64,000 nucleotides of DNA. It comes from Anisus vortex (lineage: Eukaryota > Mollusca > Gastropoda > Planorbidae). Both the position numbers and the translations under genes were made by a program. Of the stretch, positions 55,940 to 64,000 are shown piece by piece. The stretch's first letter is position 1, and each line of letters begins with the position of its first letter. The notes below the pieces were generated by a model. The model saw only the letters and a program-made list of their open reading frames with translations, did not search any database and was not told where the DNA came from. The stretch spans positions 6,810,026-6,874,025 of the forward strand of contig OX421499.1 of NCBI GenBank assembly GCA_949126835.1. The letters are read 5' to 3'.

Positions 55940-56083
55940 CAGAGGCCAAGCCATAAGGGGGGCTGCAATTCTTTTCAAAAGTTTTTTTTTTAAAAAGTAC
56001 TAAATTCGCGAAAGATTTGATCAATTTTTTTGTCACACGAAAGCTCCGCTTACCATAGAAAACAATTTCCGGCTTCGCCCCTG
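55940..56083. mobile_element. hAT MITE (144 bp), CAGAGGCCAAGCC family
   Basis: Ends CAGAGGCCAAGCCATAAGG and TTTCCGGCTTCGCCCCTG. The 8-bp duplication GTGAGTGG at 55932-55939 and 56084-56091 is perfect. Confidence 0.9.
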
Positions 56084-56261
56084 GTGAGTGGTCTAATCCT
56101 TTGACCAGACGCTGTATTAGATAAATGATTTTATAAAGGCTGTCGTGAAATATCTATGAATTTAATTTGGACAATATGAATATACTTTTCTTCATGTAGG
56201 CTACCATTGTATTAAGTATTAAGTAAGAACTTATTGTATTAAGTGTGTTAAGTATGCTACA

Positions 56262-56350
56262 GTAGCTGTGACACAATGATATGAATGACAGCGTTCTCGC
56301 CTACCGTATCGAGAGTCCTGGGTTCGAATCGTGATGAATGCTGAGGGTTT
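56262..56350 (+). mobile_element. tRNA-like SINE head
   Basis: ATGACAGCGTTCTCGCCTAC followed by a B-box GGGTTCGAATC. It lacks a foldable complete cloverleaf, so it is called SINE-like and not a tRNA gene. Confidence 0.4.
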
Positions 56351-56534
56351 CGTAATCGGATTTGGAGGTTGTCCCAGCTTTTATGTGAACATGAAATTAG
56401 TTGTGATGATATATATATATAGATATGTAAAGTAGCCTGTGCGTGTGTTCAACCAATCATATTAGTTAATTTAAAGACACGTGACCTTATTATTTCATAT
56501 TATACTTTTGCGATTTCCCTTCGGACATGTGTCA

Positions 56535-56605
56535 ACGCTAGCTACGTGGTTAACGTATCGGACTGCTATGCGGGCGACCAGGGCTCGATTCTCCTATAGT
56601 CTATA
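56535..56605 (+). mobile_element. tRNA-like SINE head
   Basis: GCTAGCTACGTGGTTAACGT (A-box-like) and GGGCTCGATTCTC (B-box-like) are spaced as in a tRNA. The acceptor stem does not close. Confidence 0.4.
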
Positions 56606-56756
56606 CCTTTTATGTCTAATTTGTTTTATTAAATTACTTTCCTAAAAGTCTTAAGCAAAAAATAATACTTTTTTATTATAAAATTTATAGCTTTCTGTTC
56701 ATTGCAGTTTATAAAATAATTTATATCTGTAGAAATACAGGTCTGTTTTATTTTTA

Positions 56757-56786
56757 CCCGGCAACGCCGGGCGATTAAGCTGCTAA
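56757..56786 (+). mobile_element. Possible Helitron 3' end
   Basis: A perfect hairpin CCCGGCAACGCCGGG is followed 11 bases later by CTAA. This resembles Helitron termini, but no 5' end was found. Confidence 0.35.
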
Positions 56787-57072
56787 AATATATAAAGGAC
56801 GGCTGGGCATTGAACTGGCTACACAGGGCCAGGAAAAACTTTGGAACGCTGCTCCACAGGCGCTATAGATCAAATAGGTCGCACGGGTAATACAATAAAT
56901 ATTTCACTTGCAGAAGGAGGAGTTGGTGGTTCAGATTATTGAGTGGATGACTTTGCACACTTACAAACCAGAAAAAAAAGAAAGATAATCACCCCTAAAA
57001 AAAAACAAAGTTTCAGTTTAGTGTTCTAGAAAGTGACCCTGTACCAGGCGGGCCACTCATTATCAAAATACC

Positions 57073-57329
57073 AATAGTTAAGTACCCGTTGGACCAAATC
57101 GATCATATGGGCCGGTGAAGAAGCGTTTAATGTGTCCAAGGCATACTTGATGATGTGTGAACAGCACAATGCCCCAGCCGCATTTACTTAACCCAAACTA
57201 ATGTCAGGTACCCATCAGAGCTGGGTCGACTCAGGGACACCCTGGAGTCCCGGGAAAAAAATCCAGGATTCGAAAGCAGGACCTTATGTATGTCAGCCGA
57301 ACGCGCCCGCTGCTTGGCCAGCGTGCCCC
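57073..57329 (-). mobile_element. tRNA-derived SINE (family 1), full length
   Basis: Flanked by AAAATACC and AAAATACT (57065-57072 and 57330-57337), 7 of 8 identical. The minus-strand head reads GGGGCACGCTGGCCAAGCAG with a B-box TTTCGAATCC. Confidence 0.85.
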
Positions 57330-57339
57330 AAAATACTAC

Positions 57340-58499
57340 GTTGAGTCAACAATTCGGACACTACACCCATTAGTTCCGTTATTTGTAAAGGGCCCGACTG
57401 ACCACAATACATTACAACAATATATCAAATGCTCGGCACTTTTCGGAAACATTACAACAACAAGAAACACACACAAGCTAACAACAACAATAAAACTAAC
57501 AGCATAGAAATGACAATTAAAGCCTCAACTTTATGATATGTTCAGTACGTTCTTGTCCGGCATATTATACCAACTTTGGTCAGTGTTATCAATTAGTTAA
57601 ACGTTTGCATTAGGTAATGTGCCTCAATCATCGGCTACAGGGGTTCCAGCCATCTTCCAGCCACCACCCTCCCGCCAAGCACACACGCACAAACACACAC
57701 ACTAAGAGAAGGGACGAAAAAATTCATTTCTCCCATCTCTCATCGCGTGAGCCGCTCCAGGGAAATTACCATTAGTAAGGTGGTACCGAAAACGAAATGG
57801 ACCTAATTGGTTATTTATTTATGCCCACGTTCTCTGCCACTGGACACTGACCAGAAATTGGTCGAGACCTCTCCCTCTCTGTCTCTCTCTCTCCAGTGGA
57901 ATAGTACCGTAGGTACATACATAATAGTTATGATTATGACAAAAAAAACGGTGTGTTTTATTAGTCATAAATATTGACGTCAGGGAGACATCTATGAAGG
58001 GAAAGGTATAGTGCAGGGATGGCTTGGTAGGAGTTGATCGAAGCTAAGTGCCTCCCCGAATTTGGGTTAGGATATTTTAGCACGTTGGGGATTTGAGTAA
58101 TACGCATTAGCAGAAGGTTAAGAAATAGAGGCAGTGTTGTAGTTGTTTTTTATTTATTTGTTGTTGTTTTATTGTAGTTTGAAAGTGTTTATTGGTTATG
58201 TAAGAAATATATGACATAATGAAAAGATCCGACGAGTGATAGATCCATTAAGTTCCCGCGAAACTGAACATGAACAAAATGACAAATATGACTCTTCATG
58301 ACCTAATACAAGATGCATCGCTTTGAGTCAAATCCTAAAGGTCGCCCAAGATCTGATTTATTAGTGGTCCCCATTTGGGGCTTGTGAAAGCACCAAAGTT
58401 CACCAGTTTCTTCCAACACGCACCTGAACGGGATTGTATAAATATTGCATGTATAAATGCACCTGTCTGAAACCTTTAGCAGACTATGCCTAAAATAAG
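57340..58499. other. Intergenic sequence, no gene
   Basis: No recognised feature; a short CT tract is at 57866-57894. Confidence 0.5.
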
Positions 58500-58690
58500 A
58501 TAATACATAAACACTTTCCCTATCCTTTATGCGACAACAAATACATGTAAGTACTATTTCTTCCCGAGTTGGATCATTTAAAACATTAATAAAGAACCAA
58601 GACTAGACTCGGACCACGGATGGGCGTAGGACGCATTAATCTTCTTTATAGAAGGAGCGTCTGTAATATATAAGATAAGATAAATCCCGG
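58500..58690 (+). pseudogene. LINE 3' end
   Basis: Carries the tail GACTCGGACCACGGATGGGC and CTTTATAGAAGGAGCGTCTG, ending TAAGATAAGATAA, as in the LINEs at 40485-41165 and 46840-47040. The coding part is worn and shortened. Confidence 0.7.
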
Positions 58691-59243
58691 TGTTTCAACA
58701 GTATGTGAACGTATGACCTGCTCAATGATTATACCTACTTATTTCGATATACAGCAAGCAAAAAAAAAACAAAAAAAAAACATTTGATATTTTTATATGT
58801 TTGCTCTGATAGAGTCTTAAGATATGATTTTTTTGTGTGGCTATCACAATGTCCCGAACACGCTTTTTTAACTTTTCATAAGCAGATGGTGTCTTGTACT
58901 AATCATAGCTGCTTGGGGATCGGCACTAGAGGTCGACCACAAATCGGTTTCTGTTACGGTTTCGTCGCCGAAAGTAGGCTAATTGCCTATTTCGGTGTAG
59001 TTTCTGTTTCGGCTGAAGCCAAAAAGTTAGCGTTGGGTTTGATTTCGGTTTCGGCCGAAACTGACGTAGATCTTCGCTCAACAGCCAAATATCTATTTTG
59101 TGTTGTTTTGAATGTTTTTTGAAAAAAACATATATACGCAGTAAAGTTAATTTTTTTTTAAGTTGCCCAAAAGCAAGTTGATTTTTAGTCTATCTAAATA
59201 TAAGCCTGTTTAGGTTTGAACAAGACCAGTTTTACCACTAGAC

Positions 59244-61453
59244 CAGGGGTCGGACACTTTTTGCTGCTAATATTGTGCCAAACTAAGATTTATAAATCGT
59301 TCAGCGCGCCAATAGCCAACCGGAAATACAATAATTATATTTTGATATCAGCTTTACTGAGATATTTTCTTTAATGTAAATAGTTTATATGTTCATATTC
59401 TCGACGCTTACAAGCTATTATCATAGATATACACGCTATTATCGTTTAGCGCATAGGTTCTCAACGGGGGAGATATCGCCCCCCGGGGGGCAGTAAGAAG
59501 CTTTGAGGGGGGGGGGGCGCTGACATTACCGGGGGCGATTGGGGGGCGGTGAAGGGCAAGTGGGCGGTTCAAACGTACCTGATATATTTTAATACCTCAG
59601 GTATTTCAATCGATTAGTATTTGGATGAAATGTGATATAAACGCTGCTGCTAATATCTGATATCCCCCAACAGTATGCCTACATATTATTAGATTAATAG
59701 GAAATAGGAATCGCATTGGCTTTTCGATGAAGTAGGGGTCAGTATTAGACAAGTATGGTGTGCGGCCGGCTGGGCCTGTGGTTGGTTCACCGGACTGACC
59801 GATCGCTGTCGCCCTAACATCTGATAATATGAATGATATTCTGATCTCAGTTTAACCTAGTTGTTCTTCATTTCTTTTAAACCGTACTTACTTGAAACCC
59901 ACTATTGTTTAGTGGTATACATAAGTAGTAATCATACAAAATGGGTAGTTATTGTAATGCTTGAAAAATATACATATATATTTTTAGTCATATAATATTT
60001 ATATAATTTTCAAACAGTTTTTACAGTTTGATCATTTCAAAGTTATAAATTGTAAGCCATTTATTTTTTATAAAAGAAAAGAAAGGAAATATTAGCTTAA
60101 ATAAAACGGGCTAATTATCTCCCTTTAACTAAAAAAATGTTTCCACATTTGATTTAATAGTGATGCCGAACAAGTTCTGTTATGTAATATAACAAATATT
60201 ACTGATTATTAGACCTAGAGCTTTTGCAACCAAAATTGAAACAAAAATAGACAAATTGGTAGCAACACACCAGGCAAGCGATTCACATTAATATTGTTTT
60301 TTTTAAACCTTTTGTTTAGGCAATTTTTTATCTATTAATTCTTACAATATGTTTCCTTTTCAGGTTTTTTAAAGATAATTAATCACACAAAAAGTCTAGT
60401 CCGCCTAAAAAAATTGCGGAAACTATAGTCCAGATGGGCGGAGGTGGGGGGGGGAGTGGGCGTTGGGGGAGGGTTGGGGGGGGGGGCGGTGAGAGGGAAT
60501 ATATTGTAAAGGGGGGCGGTAAGGTGGAAAGTGTTGAGAAGCTATTGTTTAACGGAATAGATGCCTAGTTATCATACAAAGTGAATAGTTAATGTAATGT
60601 TTTAAAAATTTACATATATTAAATTCTCTGGTCATATTATATTTATAAAAAAATTTTATTATCTTTTACAGTTTGATAATCTTGAAGTTGTAAATCGTTA
60701 AACATTTATTCTTTTATTTAAAAAAAAAAATGAAACATTACAAATATTAGCGCAAGGTGAAAGGGTTAATTATCTCCCTTTTATTAAAATATTAAAATAA
60801 AGTTTCCAAATTTGATTCTATAGACTAGTAATAGTGATGCCAAAAAAATATGTAATTTTTTTTAATATGACTATTATTTTTTAATTATTATACAAATCTA
60901 GGATTTTCATGCCCTTTTTATTTTTTTATTTTTTTTTTTGGTTTAAAATCAAGTCGATGCATTTTAAAATGCTCACTATCCCTCCACTTTAAAAAAAAGA
61001 TCATCATCTAAGACGGTTGTAGAAGGATAAATCTAGTCATGCTTGATGTGGTGTGAAAAAATGAAAACAGGAGTCCATGCATTTGAAAGTCATGCTTTTG
61101 TCATAAAACTCCACTTTGGGTGCTTCAATGTACTTCTGAATATGCCATACATTAGGGAAGTACATGTAGTTTAGTGTTTTGAAATTGAAAACGCGAATTG
61201 AATGTCGGATTCAATGCAAATCCATTCCAGTGGTCTAACAGTTCAAGTGCTGTTTGACCCTGTACTTGTAAATGTAAGTTCAACTCACTGAAATAGTCGC
61301 TGTTGTTCAGCAACATCGGATTCAACAGTTCAACTTATTCAATACCGGTAATAAAAAATCAGCAAGAAACACCTCTAGGAGGTCCCTCGCGTGTCATTTA
61401 AAATCGCTCTGCGTGCCAAGTTCGGCACGCGTGCCTTGGGTTGCCGATTGTTG
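59244..61453. mobile_element. hAT element, CAGGGGTCGG family (middle of the nest)
   Basis: Left end CAGGGGTCGGACAC; right end GGGTTGCCGATTGTTG, worn from GGTTGCCGACCCCTG. The 8-bp duplication CACTAGAC at 59236-59243 and 61454-61461 is perfect, which secures the boundaries. Confidence 0.88.
59452..60546. mobile_element. hAT-type element, family CATAGGTTCTCAAC, copy 2 (innermost, 1095 bp)
   Basis: Left end CATAGGTTCTCAACGGGGG; right end GTTGAGAAGCTATT. Flanks GTTTAGCG (59444-59451) and GTTTAACG (60547-60554) match at 7 of 8. The body follows copy 1 at 10539-11657 almost base for base over long stretches. Confidence 0.9.
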
Positions 61454-61913
61454 CACTAGACAATTATTGGGAGTTATTGTAATAAAACTAAACTGATTGT
61501 CGGCATTAACGAGGAAGATTCAAAGATAACACAAAATTTGACATCTTTGTCATCTCTCTTATTTCCTTCTCTTGAAGTCCTGGTATCTGACTACCTTAAG
61601 TCATTCGGTATGTTTGTCGGTAGGGAGCGTTCAGCATCAGTGGAAAAATCCCTTTTTTTTTTAACTTCTCAAGACGTCAATTAGAAAACTGCGCCGACGA
61701 CTAGCGTATGGTGTATGGTGTTTGTTGTTGTCGGTGCTTGTATCGCAAGCAATATTTGGCATTTGAAAAGCAAATGTGCAGTCTTTAAAAACAAATTTTG
61801 TTTGACAATTTCGGTTTTCCTTTGAGTTTCAGCCGAAGGTCAATGTATAGCTTTGGGTATGGTTTCGGCCGAAAACAAAAATATGGTTTCGGTCTGCCGC
61901 TAATCGGTATACC

Positions 61914-62180
61914 ATATAAAGTACAGTACCTATCAGACCAAATTGATCATAGGGCCGGTGAAGCAGCGTTCACACTGTTTCTGTAGTCACGGCATACAAG
62001 GGGAAGTGTGACCAGCACAATGCCCAGCCGCCTTTACTTTACCTCAACTATTGTCAGTGCTGGGTAGACTCAGGGACACCCTCGAGTCCCGGGAAAAAAA
62101 TATAGCCTTCACCAGGAATCGACCCCTTGACCTTCGGTACGCCAGCCGAACGCACTGCCGCTCGGCCACCTTGCCGCCTC
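61914..62180 (-). mobile_element. tRNA-derived SINE (family 1), full length
   Basis: Best kept copy. The minus-strand head reads AAGGTGGCCGAGCGGCAGTG with a B-box GGGGTCGATTCC. Flanks GGTATACC and GGTACACC (61906-61913, 62181-62188) match at 7 of 8. Confidence 0.87.
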
Positions 62181-62188
62181 GGTACACC

Positions 62189-64000
62189 TTATAGACATGG
62201 GGAAATATTCAGGCGTCTTGACTAGTATTTGATCCTCAGACCATCATAACGTGCATACACTGCGCCTTTCTATTTACCACCTCACTTCATACATATAAGA
62301 TAATCCAGTGATAAACAGACAATTTCAGAACCTGTATCGTTATGAAATTTTTTTGCTTTAAAAAAAAGTATACTTATAAAAAGCATACCAAAATAACAAC
62401 ATACAAAGCAACAATATTTTTGAAAAACTATACAAAAAAAATGAGTAAAGGTTAGGCGATTATCAACCCAGTTTAGGGTTAACAGGAGAAAGAAAAGAAA
62501 ATTGTAACACAACTAAAAGAAGCAGTAAACCACAAAGCTACTAATTAGCTAAAACACGAAGCTAATCAGCTAATTTTTGTTTTCTGTATCCGCTGAGCAA
62601 CATTTGATGAACATCAGCCTAACGAGAGGAATGAGAATATTGGATAGAGGAGGGCGCGAGGAATACGTTAGAAATAATATGTTTGGATGTTATTGGATTA
62701 TCTTTATCTCTGTTTGTGTACGAGGATGTGTATTTCTGTGAACGTATTTCTATTGGTTTTACTTGTTTGTCTGTTTGCGTGTATGTATTTCTGTGTGTGT
62801 ACATTTTTTTTTGTGTACGTCTAAAATAATTTTAAAAAAGCTCGTGTAAGTATTCATTTTGTAACGAAACATTAAAGATGGCAGCGTTTTCTAGCTGCGA
62901 CTATTTTGTGGACGTATTCATTGAAGTATTACGTGTTCCCTATATCGTTAACTTTCGTCCATCGTGGTCCCTTAAGATTCTTTGTTTATATAAGAACAAA
63001 TATTATTATACCTATGTTCAAGTAATGTCATATACAAATACTTAGAACTAAAGATATATATAGAGAGAAAGTGAGATAGATATAAATATAAATATAGATA
63101 AATAGGGTAGACAAATATTAGCATAATTGAAACCGCAAAGGGCGACAATTTGATTAGAAGACGATCGAGCATGATCCAACATAAAAGAACTGTCAGCAAC
63201 GTTACGGGTCGAAGAATTCTATAAAAATAGAATCAGCTACAAGAAAAATGACAAAACTATTGGACTTAGAGAAAAAAAATTGTAGAAGACTTTACAAACA
63301 AATTAACATGTCCTACAAGCAAGACCACATAATGTTTTTCTGCCCTTTCAGAAGAAATTTCAGTTAAAACAACAACCTGTAGGGTATTTAGCCAGCCCTT
63401 AAATGGAAATTACACAGAATGAACAAATTACATTGACCTAAATGAAAGTGTTGTCCCAAAATCACATGAAACGATCACTTCCTGCCTTTCTATGGGTATG
63501 CATCCTTCAATATGAACACCACAAAACAGATAAAAATAGACATTTCTACATGTTTGTCTGACTATAGAGAGAGACAGAGAGAGAGAGACAGAGAGAACAA
63601 CTCTGCAGTCTGAATGAAAAAAAGAAATAGGCATGAAAAAACATATATATACATATGAGTGTCTAGTTGTAATTGAGACAATTTAAGTCTTGACATTTAA
63701 AACGGACAATTTCAGTCTACAAGCTTAGCAATGACTCTTGTCATTATTGACACACTGTCATAGACTAAACCAAGTCTATGAAGGTAAATACCTACTTTGT
63801 CAATCTATAAATTATGCGCAGTCTATAAGTGAAGTGAATAACTCCAACACATCCCATGCATAACCTTAACGCAGCTAATACATAACCCTAACACGGACAT
63901 CGCCTAACGGCGAGAAGCACCCTGTCAAAAGCTTTAATTACATCGCTGAGCAATAAAGCGGATGAATGAATTTAATTTGCCAGCTTTATACCGCCAAGTG
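62189..64000. other. Intergenic sequence, no gene
   Basis: AT-rich. A short GA-repeat is at 63565-63595. No coding signal or known repeat was recognised. Confidence 0.5.

Larger units (their letters stand above)
58927..61902. mobile_element. DNA transposon, TAGAGG family, copy 2 (outermost of a three-level nest)
   Basis: Left end TAGAGGTCGACCACAAATCG, right end ATGGTTTCGGTCTGCCGCTA. Flanks ATCGGCAC (58919-58926) and ATCGGTAT (61903-61910) match at 6 of 8. Several GTTTCGGCCGAAA palindromes lie near both ends. Confidence 0.75.

Noticed and set aside
56262..56605. Two tRNA-like segments as tRNA genes
   Set aside because: A- and B-box-like strings are present, but the acceptor stems do not close and no convincing anticodon arm is seen; treated as SINE heads.

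Overview
The window looks like a piece of an invertebrate animal genome, most likely a heterobranch gastropod mollusc. It is AT-rich and has one spliced gene with long introns and GT-AG junctions. It is packed with non-LTR retrotransposon tails, tRNA-derived SINEs, many hAT-type DNA transposons with 8-bp target duplications, a Helitron-like element, minisatellites and one nearly intact LTR retrotransposon. The taxon is inferred from this repeat mix and from the invertebrate-style calbindin; no species-specific marker was seen.

Host gene: seven exons on the + strand (3080-3136, 4497-4574, 6239-6294, 7245-7290, 45242-45298, 46722-46793, 49001-49204) join in frame into the C-terminal 189 residues of a six-EF-hand calcium-binding protein of the calbindin-32 / calretinin / secretagogin family. 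EF3 to EF6 are in the window; EF1, EF2 and the promoter lie upstream of base 1. All four visible EF loops keep their calcium ligands. The fourth visible intron is about 38 kb and holds most of the mobile elements.

Region by region. 1-2.6 kb: remnant of a Ty3/gypsy pol with an internal deletion, and candidate LTR sequence. 2.6-7.3 kb: first four exons, a hAT element, a SINE carrying a nested MITE, a Helitron-like element. 7.3-27 kb: LINE tails, SINEs, 57-bp, 9-bp and 16-bp tandem arrays, a 1.1-kb hAT element, a 2.6-kb hAT with a perfect target duplication. 27.04-35.04 kb: a hAT element that holds a minisatellite, into which a 7.3-kb LTR retrotransposon inserted. 35-45 kb: LINE tails, simple-sequence tracts, a LINE with a nested hAT. 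45-49.2 kb: last three exons, with two inverted 81-bp TTAA MITEs around the fifth visible exon and a 1.2-kb minisatellite just before the last exon. 49.2-64 kb: 3' flank with no recognised gene, further hATs and SINEs, and a three-level nest of DNA transposons at 58.9-61.9 kb.

The most notable item is the LTR retrotransposon at 27423-34757. Its RT is Ty3/gypsy-like, but integrase lies before reverse transcriptase (Gag-PR-INT-RT-RH), and the Gag capsid has a SCAN-like C-terminal half. Both traits point to the Gmr1-like lineage, first described from deuterostomes. A single in-frame TAA interrupts the otherwise continuous gag-pol frame.
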